NCBI GenBank assembly: GCA_024229615.1
Contig: JAAESG010000031.1
Location: 1-38,961, forward strand
Length of the DNA stretch: 38,961 nucleotides
Direction of reading: 5' to 3'
From: Gammaproteobacteria bacterium
GTDB lineage: Bacteria; Pseudomonadota; Gammaproteobacteria; GCA-001735895
Positions 8,480 through 15,756 of the stretch are shown in pieces; position 1 is the stretch's first letter; every line of letters begins with the position of its first letter. The notes below the pieces were generated by a model. The model was not told the origin of the DNA. It saw nothing but the letters and a program-made list of their open reading frames with translations, and made no database searches. A program made the translations under genes and the position numbers.

Positions 8480-8793
8480 GGCAGCAGTTTTTCGATTTCA
8501 CTGTATTTGCGGGCAATGACTTCGGCATCTGGTTGATACTCACCTTCGCCCAGTGCCCGCTTTACCGCTTCAACCCGGGCTTCATTCACCTCGGGTAAAT
8601 TTCTGATTTGCTCACTGAGCTCCTCGACAAGCGCTGTACTGCTGAGTTTGACGGTGCTGGCTTCGTCATTCGTTGTCGAAGCCGGCTTGCCTCGCGTGCC
8701 CTGCTGGTTTGCTTTCGCAACGGAGCCAGTCTTGGCATCAGTCGATGCCACGGAATTTCGCGGTCGGTTTTGCGTATTAATCGCGTCAGTCAT
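8476..8793 (-). CDS. flgM: Anti-sigma-28 factor FlgM
   Basis: Inhibitor of the flagellar sigma factor FliA, exported through the completed hook-basal body to release late gene expression. It is 105 residues, typical for the family: a low-complexity, disordered N-terminal half and a conserved C-terminal sigma-binding region (LPEVNEARVEAVKRAL, then YQPDAEVIARK). A strong Shine-Dalgarno (AAGGAGA) precedes the ATG, and a near-perfect sigma-28 promoter lies about 30 bp upstream, so flgM is itself sigma-28 controlled in the classic feedback arrangement. Co-transcribed with flgN. Confidence 0.93.
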   Translation of the reverse strand: MTDAINTQNRPRNSVASTDAKTGSVAKANQQGTRGKPASTTNDEASTVKLSSTALVEELSEQIRNLPEVNEARVEAVKRALGEGEYQPDAEVIARKYSEIEKLLP

Positions 8794-8825
8794 TGCTGGT
8801 CTCCTTGAGATTACTCACACACAGT

Positions 8826-8852
8826 TTATCGGCAGGATGCCAAGATAGTTTA
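8826..8852 (-). promoter_or_regulatory. Sigma-28 (FliA) promoter of flgMN
   Basis: On the minus strand the sequence reads TAAA, 15 bases, GCCGATAA, which is an exact match to the enterobacterial FliA consensus core. It sits between flgA and flgM and points at flgM, leaving a leader of about 25 nt. Confidence 0.9.
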
Positions 8853-8874
8853 CTTTTTAAAGCGTTTTGATTCA

Positions 8875-9609
8875 TCAAATGCTTACTCGCACCAGCGCTT
8901 CGCCCGAAACCACTCCTTCGACCACTTTCTGTGACTGGCTGTTACGTACCCTGACGACCTGGCCGAGACTCGCAGATTGCAAGGCCTTGCCACTCGATTT
9001 GATTTGTAATCCGTTGTAGGTCAGTACCAGGGTGACCTGCTGACCCGAACGAACCAGTAATCTCGGGCTCAAGTTGGCGGGGGTAAGCACGGTACCTCGG
9101 GCCAGATTACGTCGGCTTTGAAGCTGGTGGATCGAACTTTTCTTCGCATAGTAGCCATTTTTCAAGCGTGCGATGTTTTGTTTTTGAAAAGTGACGGCAG
9201 CATCGTCAATATTTTGACCTTTCAGCAACGGCTTTGCCGCGACGGCCACATCGTCGAAGACATCGATACGCACCGGCAAATGAATTTTCCAGCCCGATTT
9301 TATCGGACAACGTACCAGTATGGCGGTATTCCCCTTGATCATGCTGCGCCGTGCAAAATCGATTGAAAGCGCTTCAGGACAGGCTTTCAGGCGCAGTCTA
9401 GAATCCAGGATGCCGAGTTGAACAGCCGGTGGATATGGACTTTCGTAGGGGTAATTCATGATGAAGGATTCACTCTGCATACGCATCGATGCCAGGCTCT
9501 GGAAGTCTTTTGCCTGCAGAGCCAGGGCGTGGAATGTCAGCAGGCAGAACAGGACCGTCAGGCGTATGCTCGAGATTGTTGGCAGATTGAATGTCATCTT
9601 TGTCTTCAT
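8875..9609 (-). CDS. flgA: Flagellar P-ring assembly chaperone FlgA
   Basis: Periplasmic chaperone needed to polymerise FlgI into the P ring. A signal peptide is evident (SIRLTVLFCLLTFHALALQA, ending near residue 33), and the mature part ends in the SAF domain (KSSIHQLQSRRNLARGTVLTPANLSPR) and the conserved C-terminal segment (VTLVLTYNGLQIKSSGKAL, then VVEGVVSGEALVRV). Two starts are possible: ATG 9609 or ATG 9597. If the sigma-54 promoter at 9622-9637 is used, transcription begins near 9611 and the 9597 start is more plausible. The gene is divergent from flgB and upstream of flgMN. Confidence 0.92.
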   Translation of the reverse strand: MKTKMTFNLPTISSIRLTVLFCLLTFHALALQAKDFQSLASMRMQSESFIMNYPYESPYPPAVQLGILDSRLRLKACPEALSIDFARRSMIKGNTAILVRCPIKSGWKIHLPVRIDVFDDVAVAAKPLLKGQNIDDAAVTFQKQNIARLKNGYYAKKSSIHQLQSRRNLARGTVLTPANLSPRLLVRSGQQVTLVLTYNGLQIKSSGKALQSASLGQVVRVRNSQSQKVVEGVVSGEALVRVSI

Positions 9610-9621
9610 AATGTGAATAAA

Positions 9622-9637
9622 TGCAATTATCAGGCCA
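9622..9637 (-). promoter_or_regulatory. Candidate sigma-54 promoter of flgA
   Basis: On the minus strand the sequence is TGGCCT, 5 bases, TTGCA. The -12 block is perfect and the -24 block keeps the essential GG with the standard spacing. The predicted start of transcription is about 9611. Confidence 0.68.
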
Positions 9638-9722
9638 AAAAATGAAACTCTAAGCGGTCGGAACGAATTTATCTACTGGGTAGCTGAAACTGGGTGATTA
9701 CCTATCTTAACATGACACGGGT

Positions 9723-9787
9723 GCTAGCCCGCATTTCTCGCCACCCTTCTACTGCGACGACGAGAGGTCGTGAGGAATGCGGGCTAG
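9723..9787. repeat. REP-like palindromic repeat, also present at 38906
   Basis: The outer arms CTAGCCCGCATTTCTC (9724-9739) and GAGGAATGCGGGCTAG (9772-9787) pair at 15 of 16 positions, with an inner ACGAC/GTCGT hairpin. The first 21 bp (9723-9743) match 38906-38926 at 19 positions, so this is a dispersed family. It lies in the 440 bp flgA-flgB spacer. The rest of that spacer (9788-9998) has no ORF worth calling, only a small repetition of TGCCGC(C)TTT near 9933-9960. Confidence 0.7.
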
Positions 9788-9998
9788 TCTGAGACCGGAA
9801 GCCTGGTTATAGAACCGGTCGAATAGTTCGCTACAGTGTTGATTCGGTTTTTTTTGGAACCAATCCGGCGGTCTTTTCGCGTGTGTTGACCAATGGCCGG
9901 ATAAAAGCGGCAATATTGCCTCCCTGAGATTGCCGCTTTGCCGCCTTTGGATGCCGCTTTTAAACTTAAGTCATTGATTTGGAATAGCAATAAATTGG

Positions 9999-10014
9999 TG
10001 GCATCGTCTATGCA
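9999..10014 (+). promoter_or_regulatory. Candidate sigma-54 promoter of flgBCDEF
   Basis: TGGCAT, 5 bases, ATGCA, with the invariant GG and GC at the proper spacing (consensus TGGCAC-N5-TTGCA). The predicted transcription start is near 10025, which puts the leader about 26 nt ahead of the flgB ATG at 10051 and argues against the earlier in-frame start at 10027. Confidence 0.75.
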
Positions 10015-10050
10015 CTGGTATCCGTATTGTTGATTCTACGGTTAATTACC

Positions 10051-10452
10051 ATGCCAATCAGTTTCGAAAGAGCCTTTTCAATACACGACGATGCATTGCT
10101 GTTACGCGGTAAACGCACATCGATTCTGGCATCAAATATCGCTAATGCCGATACACCGAACTATAAAGCACGTGATATTGACTTTGGTGAAATGTTGCGC
10201 AGTGCCAGTCGGCAGCAGGCAGACTCTATGGTGTTGGCCAGCACGCATCGTGATCACATTGCGAAGCAGCCAGGGGTTATGCAGACCGGGCTGTTGTACC
10301 GTAACCCTTTACATCCGTCATTAGACGGGAATAGCGTCGATTCGCATGTCGAGCAATCCGAGTTTGCTGAAAATGCATTGATGTATCAAACCAGCTTTAC
10401 CTTTCTTAACAGCAAGGTAAGTGGCTTGATGAAAGCCTTGAAAGGAGAGTAG
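10051..10452 (+). CDS. flgB: Flagellar basal-body rod protein FlgB
   Basis: Proximal rod subunit. The start at ATG 10051 gives the typical N-terminus (MPISFERAFSIHDDALLLRG) and 133 residues; the in-frame codon at 10027 would precede or coincide with the predicted sigma-54 start. The diagnostic ASNIANADTPNYKARDIDF motif of rod/hook proteins and the C-terminal NALMYQTSFTFLNSKVSGL coiled-coil segment are both present. Rod proteins lack cleaved signals and leave through the flagellar type III apparatus. First gene of the plus-strand operon, 2 bp before flgC. Confidence 0.95.
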   Translation: MPISFERAFSIHDDALLLRGKRTSILASNIANADTPNYKARDIDFGEMLRSASRQQADSMVLASTHRDHIAKQPGVMQTGLLYRNPLHPSLDGNSVDSHVEQSEFAENALMYQTSFTFLNSKVSGLMKALKGE

Positions 10453-10454
10453 CC

Positions 10455-10865
10455 ATGGGATTGTTTGCCAACTTCAATATATCCGGGAGTGCGATCAGCG
10501 CGCAGTCGATACGCTTGAATACCACGGCCAGTAACCTGGCTAATGTCGAAACCATGGCCAGCAGCGAAGCCGAGGCCTATCGCTCGCGACAGCCAGTGTT
10601 CCAGGCTTTTATGAATAGCCATGGTGGTGTGGGCGAAGTTGGGGTACAGATGCTGGATATTGTCGAGAGTCAACGCGCGGTTGAGCGTCGCTACGACCCG
10701 GGTCACGCGCTTGCTAACGAAGACGGTTTTGTGTTTGGCAGCAACGTTAATCCAGTCGAAGAAATGGCGAACATGATCTCGGCCTCACGCGCTTATCAGA
10801 ATAATGTTGAAGTCCTGAACACCTCACGTGATTTACTCTTGCGTGTACTTTCGCTGGGAAGTTAG
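10455..10865 (+). CDS. flgC: Flagellar basal-body rod protein FlgC
   Basis: Proximal rod protein of 136 residues, the usual FlgC length. The N-terminal NTTASNLANVETMASSEAEAYRSRQPVFQ block is the FlgC version of the rod/hook signature, and the C-terminus (NPVEEMANMISASRAYQNNVEVLNTSRDLLLRVL) is the conserved flg_bbr_C helix that packs in the rod core. It begins 2 bp after flgB and ends 9 bp before flgD. Confidence 0.96.
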   Translation: MGLFANFNISGSAISAQSIRLNTTASNLANVETMASSEAEAYRSRQPVFQAFMNSHGGVGEVGVQMLDIVESQRAVERRYDPGHALANEDGFVFGSNVNPVEEMANMISASRAYQNNVEVLNTSRDLLLRVLSLGS

Positions 10866-10874
10866 CGGAGACTA

Positions 10875-11555
10875 ATGATGTCTGAAATCGATAGTAAAAA
10901 TATTTATTCCCAGTTGGGTCTGAATCAGCCAGCGGAGAGCTCGAACAAACGCAACGACGAACTCGGTCAAACCGAGTTTCTCGAACTGATGACTGCTCAA
11001 TTGCAGTACCAGGATCCACTCAAGCCGATGGAAAACGGAGATTTCCTCGGGCAAATGGCCCAGTTCGGCACCGTCAGTGGTATCAATGATTTGAACACCA
11101 CGTTTAGCTCCATGAGTGCCTCGTTTCAGTCGAACCAGGCCTTACAGGCTTCGACCCTGGTAGGGCGCAGCGTGATGGTGCCGTCGCAGAGCGGCTTTCT
11201 GGAGCAGGGTGCGTCTTTGATGGGATCGGTAGAACTGGATCAGCCGGCGAACAAAATGGTGATTACGATCAAAAATTCAGCCGGCCAGCTGGTCAACCGT
11301 CAGCAACTGGGCGTGCAGCAAGCCGGACTGATCGATTTTGAGTGGAATGGTCAGGATGCGAATGGCAACACGATGCCAATTGGTGAATACCAGATAGCGG
11401 CCGAGGTTTATCGAGGAACCGAGGTCAGCGCAGGTGCAGTTTATACGGTGGTTGATGTCGAGAGTGTAACCCTCGGCGTCGGTGGTCAGGATTTGACGCT
11501 TAGCGTTTCTGGCCTCGGCGATATCGATATGAGCCAGGTTCGGAAAATAATGTAA
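10875..11555 (+). CDS. flgD: Flagellar hook assembly scaffold FlgD
   Basis: Hook cap protein that promotes polymerisation of FlgE and is discarded when the hook is complete. The 226 residues begin with the conserved FLELMTAQLQYQDPLKPMENGDFLGQMAQF region (about residues 35-65), followed by the Tudor-like and FnIII-like beta domains (WNGQDANGNTMPIGEYQIAAEV). There are two adjacent ATG codons (10875, 10878) and either could be used. Positioned between flgC and flgE as in other Gammaproteobacteria. Confidence 0.95.
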   Translation: MMSEIDSKNIYSQLGLNQPAESSNKRNDELGQTEFLELMTAQLQYQDPLKPMENGDFLGQMAQFGTVSGINDLNTTFSSMSASFQSNQALQASTLVGRSVMVPSQSGFLEQGASLMGSVELDQPANKMVITIKNSAGQLVNRQQLGVQQAGLIDFEWNGQDANGNTMPIGEYQIAAEVYRGTEVSAGAVYTVVDVESVTLGVGGQDLTLSVSGLGDIDMSQVRKIM

Positions 11556-11573
11556 CAAAGCAGGAGAATATTT

Positions 11574-12896
11574 ATGTCATTCAATACAGCACTCAGCGGA
11601 TTACAGGCCGCTACCGTCGATCTTAGCGTGACCAGCAATAATATCGCTAATGTCTCGACCACCGGGTTCAAGAATTCACGAGCCGAATTTGGCGATCTGT
11701 TCGAAATCTCACCGTTTGGCAATACACCCACGGCGGTCGGTAGCGGGGTGCAGGTATCCAGTGTGAGCCAGCAGTTCGACCAGGGTAACTTGAAATTTAC
11801 CAACGCCAGTCTCGACATGGCGATCAGCGGCCAGGGTTTCTTCGTCACTAACAAGGCACTAACCGGTAGCGATATATCCTATACCCGCGCCGGCCAGTTT
11901 CGGATCGATGACTCGGGAATTATCACCAATAGTGCTGGCGAATATCTGCAGGCTTTTCCAGTCGATGCAAACGGTAACGTCACTTCGACCAGTCTGAATA
12001 CCACGGTTTCGATTCAGCTGCCTTCAACCACTGGTGCACCGCAGGCATCGACCGAGGTGGAAATTGGAGTGAACCTGGATGCCGCTACGGCGTCACTGGA
12101 TCCGGCGCTGTTCGATCCGACCGCGAGTAATACTTATTCTCATTCAACTTCAACCACGGTGTATGATTCACTCGGTGCCTCGCATGTCATGTCTTACTAT
12201 TTCATTCACGACCTTCCAGGATCGGTCACCAATGCCGCCAACGATCCCAATCAGTGGGTCGTCTATAACTATCTCGATGGTGCCGAGGTTGATATTGCCG
12301 GTGGCACCACGGTCAACCATTTGAGTGGCGGCCTGGCGGTGGCCCAGGATGCAGGCATCCTGAACTTCAATGCAGATGGCAGCTATAACAGTAGTACGCC
12401 TGCAGCCTTGCAAAACACTGCCGTCGCACTGACCAATGGTGCAAACCCTCTCACCATACTGCATGATTTTAGCAATAATCCGACGACACAGTTTGCGGCC
12501 TCGTTTGCGGTAAGCACACTGGATCCTAATGGATTTTCAACTGGCCGGCTGACCGGGCTCGACATCTCTGAAGATGGCTTGTTACGTGCGACTTTCAGTA
12601 ATGGTATCGCGATGCCAATGGGCCAGATAGCGCTAGCCGATTTTCCCAACGTACAGGGCCTGCGCGCGATCGGAGGGTCTTCGTGGCAGGAAACCATTGA
12701 TTCGGGAGCGGTCATTACCGGTGGTGCCGGTACAGGTCGTTTTGGCCTGATTCAGTCAGGGGCCCTGGAGACTTCAAACGTGGATTTGACGGAGCAGCTG
12801 GTCAACCTGATCACCGCGCAGCGTAACTTCCAGGCGAACGCACGTTCGATCGAAACATCGAACTCGATCACCGACACCATTATCCAGATTCGATAG
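11574..12896 (+). CDS. flgE: Flagellar hook protein FlgE
   Basis: Structural subunit of the universal-joint hook. It is 440 residues with the N-terminal rod/hook signature (SVTSNNIANVSTTGFKNSRAEF), the GQGFFVTN strand starting the D1 domain, a variable threonine/serine-rich central domain (about 130-330) that would be surface exposed, and the C-terminal block (GALETSNVDLTEQLVNLITAQRNFQANARSI). A Shine-Dalgarno-like AGGAG precedes the ATG. The size is medium for FlgE, with no sign of insertion or truncation. Confidence 0.96.
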   Translation: MSFNTALSGLQAATVDLSVTSNNIANVSTTGFKNSRAEFGDLFEISPFGNTPTAVGSGVQVSSVSQQFDQGNLKFTNASLDMAISGQGFFVTNKALTGSDISYTRAGQFRIDDSGIITNSAGEYLQAFPVDANGNVTSTSLNTTVSIQLPSTTGAPQASTEVEIGVNLDAATASLDPALFDPTASNTYSHSTSTTVYDSLGASHVMSYYFIHDLPGSVTNAANDPNQWVVYNYLDGAEVDIAGGTTVNHLSGGLAVAQDAGILNFNADGSYNSSTPAALQNTAVALTNGANPLTILHDFSNNPTTQFAASFAVSTLDPNGFSTGRLTGLDISEDGLLRATFSNGIAMPMGQIALADFPNVQGLRAIGGSSWQETIDSGAVITGGAGTGRFGLIQSGALETSNVDLTEQLVNLITAQRNFQANARSIETSNSITDTIIQIR

Positions 12897-12917
12897 CTAA
12901 CACCAGGGTAGAACGGC

Positions 12918-13661
12918 ATGGATAAGTACCTTTACCTGGCGATGAACGGAGCTGCGCAAGCGATGCTCGCGCAGCAGAACAACGCCAATAATCTCGCTAA
13001 TGTCAGCACAGTTGGTTTCAAGGCAACCCTGGACCGATTCCAGTCGAATCCGGTTGTAGGCCCAGGCTACTCAGATCGTGTCTACGTCAGTGATGAACAC
13101 GCGGGAGCGGACCTCAATCCAGGTGAAGTCATTACCACCGGTCGTGATCTCGATCTTGCGATCAAGGGTGAAGGCTGGTTTACGGTGCAGGCGGACGATG
13201 GCTCTACAGCCTACTCCCGGCGGGGCGATTTCCGAATCGACCCATCGGGATTGCTGTTAAATGGCGCCAATCAGTTGGTGTTGGGTGAAGGTGGGCCGAT
13301 TTCGGTTCCTCAGTTTGAAAGTCTCGAAGTAGGGCGTGACGGCACCATCAGCGTACGCGCTTCCGGCCAGGGGGCCAGTACCCTGATCGGAGTGGATCGC
13401 ATCCGCCTGGTTAACCCTCCGCAGGATCAGCTGTATCGCGGCGAAGATGGTCTTTTTCGTAGTCGAGACGGTACTGAGGCGGCTGCCGACGCGTCTGTCC
13501 TGGTGATCTCCGGTGCGCTTGAGTCAAGCAACGTCAACGCCGTAGATGCGATGGTTCGTATGATCGATTACGCGCGTTACTACGAACATCAGGTAAAGTT
13601 GATGAAACTGGCCAGCGAGAACGATGCCGCCAGCGCCCGCTTGATGCGCATGTCCGGATAG
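12918..13661 (+). CDS. flgF: Flagellar basal-body rod protein FlgF
   Basis: Proximal rod protein of 247 residues. It shows the FlgF-type N-terminus (MDKYLYLAMNGAAQAMLAQQ), the NNLANVSTVGFKATLDRF signature, the IKGEGWFTVQ beta strand, and the C-terminal GALESSNVNAVDAMVRMIDYARYYEHQVKLM helix. It is intact. In most relatives flgG, flgH, flgI and the rest follow immediately; here the series stops and a large inverted repeat begins 35 bp downstream. Confidence 0.95.
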   Translation: MDKYLYLAMNGAAQAMLAQQNNANNLANVSTVGFKATLDRFQSNPVVGPGYSDRVYVSDEHAGADLNPGEVITTGRDLDLAIKGEGWFTVQADDGSTAYSRRGDFRIDPSGLLLNGANQLVLGEGGPISVPQFESLEVGRDGTISVRASGQGASTLIGVDRIRLVNPPQDQLYRGEDGLFRSRDGTEAAADASVLVISGALESSNVNAVDAMVRMIDYARYYEHQVKLMKLASENDAASARLMRMSG

Positions 13662-13696
13662 CATGGCAAAATAACCCGGTAACGACAAGCGGGGGT

Positions 13697-14050
13697 AGTA
13701 CTCCTTCAATGAGATATCTTAGGATGCAGAGCGCCCCAAATTGGCCAAGGCAAGTGATGCGGCACCCCGACGCAGTCCGCAGGGAAGACCCAAAGCACTC
13801 GCTGCGCTCGCGGGGCCAGCCTTGGCATGCCCTTTACAAGGACTGTAACGCGGCATTGGCCAATTTGGGGCGCTCCCTTCGGGCCAGTCAGGAAGCGGTC
13901 ATACCCAAAGCATTCGCTTCGCTCATGGGGCAGGCTATCTGCGTTGTTGTGCTCCCTTGAATTAGCTACGGCTAGTCCTGCGGTCGCACGCCTAGCAGCT
14001 AACCGCTTCCTGACTGGCTGCATCCTAAGATATCTCATTGAAGGAGTACT
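13697..14050. repeat. 354 bp nested inverted repeat able to form a three-way junction
   Basis: Three perfect inverted-repeat pairs are arranged A-B-B'-C-C'-A'. A is 33 bp (13697-13729 with 14018-14050), B is 20 bp (13729-13748 with 13857-13876) and C is 17 bp (13884-13900 with 14002-14018). B abuts A on the left and C' abuts A' on the right, so a single strand can fold as a Y: stem A with two long-loop hairpins. The B and C loops carry related direct repeats (13788-13817 and 13904-13933, both starting ACCCAAAGCA and containing TCGCT-CGCTC-GGGGC), so the two lobes seem to have arisen by duplication. The ORFs across it on both strands are low-complexity translations of the repeat and are not called. 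Confidence 0.85.
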
Positions 14051-14054
14051 CAAA

Positions 14055-14546
14055 TTGAACGATTCAGATAGTGCGCAACAGGAATTCCTGAACTTGCGCG
14101 ACAGTGCCAACAACGCACACCTGGCGACTCTCTCCAGTGACGGTAGCCCCGAAGCCAGTTATGCCCCCTGCATTTGTTATCAGGGGGATTGTTATTTTTT
14201 TCTGAGTGAACTCGCGAGCCATACCGGCAATCTAACGCGAAATCCCGAAATCAGTCTGTTACTCATTGAATCTGTGGCCACGACCGCTAACGCGTTTGCG
14301 CGCCGGCGCATCAGCCTGCACGGAAATGCGCTTCGGGTCAGCCGGGATAATGATTTATGTAATCTCGTATTGGCTGAGTTTCGAGACCGGTTCGGCAAGG
14401 TGATGGATGTGATCGGGGAGCTTCCGGACTTCCATTTGTTTCGTGTGCAGGCACGGGCAGGTCGATTTGTTCGAGGCTTCGGGCAAACTTATGAATTGGT
14501 CGGAGAGAAACTTGATCATTTGCGAGCTGTCGATCCCAGGAGGTAA
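14055..14546 (+). CDS. Pyridoxamine-5'-phosphate oxidase-fold protein, HugZ-like
   Basis: A 163-residue split-barrel FMN/haem-binding protein. The N-terminus (AHLATLSSDGSPEASYAPCICYQGDCYFFLSELASHTGNL) is the typical PPOX strand pattern, and the C-terminal RAGRFVRGFGQTYEL motif is characteristic of the HugZ/HutZ haem-utilisation subgroup. The start is taken as TTG 14055 because AAGGAG at 14041-14046 is correctly spaced. That ribosome binding site is inside the right arm of the large inverted repeat. In-frame codons upstream (from 13827) would only translate repeat DNA. No haem-transport genes are adjacent, so a haem-degradation role is only a family inference. Confidence 0.82.
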   Translation: MNDSDSAQQEFLNLRDSANNAHLATLSSDGSPEASYAPCICYQGDCYFFLSELASHTGNLTRNPEISLLLIESVATTANAFARRRISLHGNALRVSRDNDLCNLVLAEFRDRFGKVMDVIGELPDFHLFRVQARAGRFVRGFGQTYELVGEKLDHLRAVDPRR

Positions 14547-14620
14547 AACAAGCGTTTACGGTTTTTTCGATGATGGCTGGGGTAAGATCGGCGACTTGCT
14601 GCCAGGTCCTGCAATGGCTG

Positions 14621-15118
14621 CTATCCGCTCAGGTCTTCTTTTTCGATCATTTCGAGCAGCCTTTTGCGCAGATCGTCTGCCTGGTACATTCCACCCGGTG
14701 TTTCAGAAATTGCGTGATACCACGATTTGACCAGATCTTTCAGATTATCCATATCTTGCGTGGCGTTGATTTCTTCAATCAGTTTACCGACTTTGATACG
14801 ATTGGCGAAAGTCAGCAAGGTATTACACATGAACTCTGCCGGGCTTGGCTCACTCGAATCCCTGCCTGCTACTGCCTGCGGCGCGTGATCGTATCTCTCG
14901 CCGGGGGCTTTTCTCCGGTCGATAAATTCATTCGATAGCAGAACTTCCAGAGTTTCAACGAGGTTGTCGCAAAGCGAATTTTGCTTAAGGGTCGCGGCAT
15001 CGTTTTTACCGTTTATCAGTATCAACACGCGACGCTGCTTCAATGTCAGAGCATTGCTTTTGTTTTCTATTTCCGACTGGCCTTTCGTCGTTTTATGAAA
15101 GATGTCGCTGGCTTTCAT
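14621..15118 (-). CDS. Conserved-looking hypothetical protein, possible winged-helix N-terminus
   Basis: A 165-residue soluble protein that I do not recognise by name. Residues about 24-68 (ALTLKQRRVLILINGKNDAA, then ETLEVLLSNEFIDR) look like the three-helix plus wing pattern seen in N-terminal domains of some proteobacterial signalling proteins. A charged, proline-containing linker follows (about 69-95), then a helical C-terminal domain (KVGKLIEEINATQDMDNLKDLVKSWYHAI). The ATG at 15118 is immediately preceded by a decayed region. It converges on the HugZ-like gene. The coding pattern resembles that of its neighbours, so it is probably a real gene. Confidence 0.6.
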   Translation of the reverse strand: MKASDIFHKTTKGQSEIENKSNALTLKQRRVLILINGKNDAATLKQNSLCDNLVETLEVLLSNEFIDRRKAPGERYDHAPQAVAGRDSSEPSPAEFMCNTLLTFANRIKVGKLIEEINATQDMDNLKDLVKSWYHAISETPGGMYQADDLRKRLLEMIEKEDLSG

Positions 15119-15756
15119 GGTTTACCTGAAGCTGTATCCTGCTCATCATACTGATCGCTACGGTAATTAAAATACCGAGACCAGCAATTAGGATGCGAAA
15201 CAATCGTTTAGCTGATACATGTGAGGTTTGTGTTACGCTTTTGGAGCAGGTCTCAATCGGGTGAATGGGATTTTCGTGGTTGTACATTGCCACCAAAATT
15301 TCTTTAAGTACAGCAGTCGAACCGATACGGTCAGGAAAACGTAGATATGGCCGAGTAGATTTTTATCAATCAGGTCATTCTGATTGCCAATGTACGAGTG
15401 ATTGTCAGTAGCCTGGCGCGCCAGCTGAAGGAGATAAGGATGCCTGCCAGTCTGAGTCGAAGTCCAACTATTGGTGCCTGTATCTGCGACCTCTGTAGCG
15501 TTCAATACATACGATTGAACTGCCGACATGGCTTCCAGTTGTTCGCTAATGTCAGACAAATGTCGAAATCAACCGGGACAAATTTAGTGTAAAATTTGGT
15601 GGCAACTTCGAAATGTCTGTGTTCTACTACTGCAAGCTTATATCGGCGGCCTGTACTTGAAGCGCCGAAGATCTGGCCCTCAGCGGTCAGCATTGCCAGG
15701 CATTGAAACTGGAGGAGATAGCTGCCAAACAAAATAATAATGGCAGCGAGGACGAG
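15119..15756. other. Apparently decayed or non-coding stretch
   Basis: No complete gene is supported in this interval. On the minus strand three short overlapping frames (15768-15502, 15559-15233, 15296-15093) follow each other. The first begins with a membrane-like helix (FLVLAAIIILFGSYLL) and the last contains another (LFRILIAGLGILITVAI), so together they could be the remains of one frameshifted membrane protein, though no family is recognisable. A 15 bp near-inverted repeat (TTGCCACCAAAATTT at 15287-15301, complement at 15591-15605) brackets about 290 bp. Confidence 0.35.

Noticed and set aside
13788-13933. CRISPR-like direct repeats
   Set aside because: There are only two imperfect copies, each inside a hairpin loop, with no regular spacers and no cas genes.
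13827-14054. N-terminal extension of the HugZ-like protein
   Set aside because: The extra residues come from repeat DNA; homology and the ribosome binding site both support a start at 14055.
13706-14113. Minus-strand open frame of about 135 codons across the large inverted repeat
   Set aside because: It consists of translated repeat DNA (arms and loop repeats), has no recognisable domain, and runs into the HugZ-like gene.
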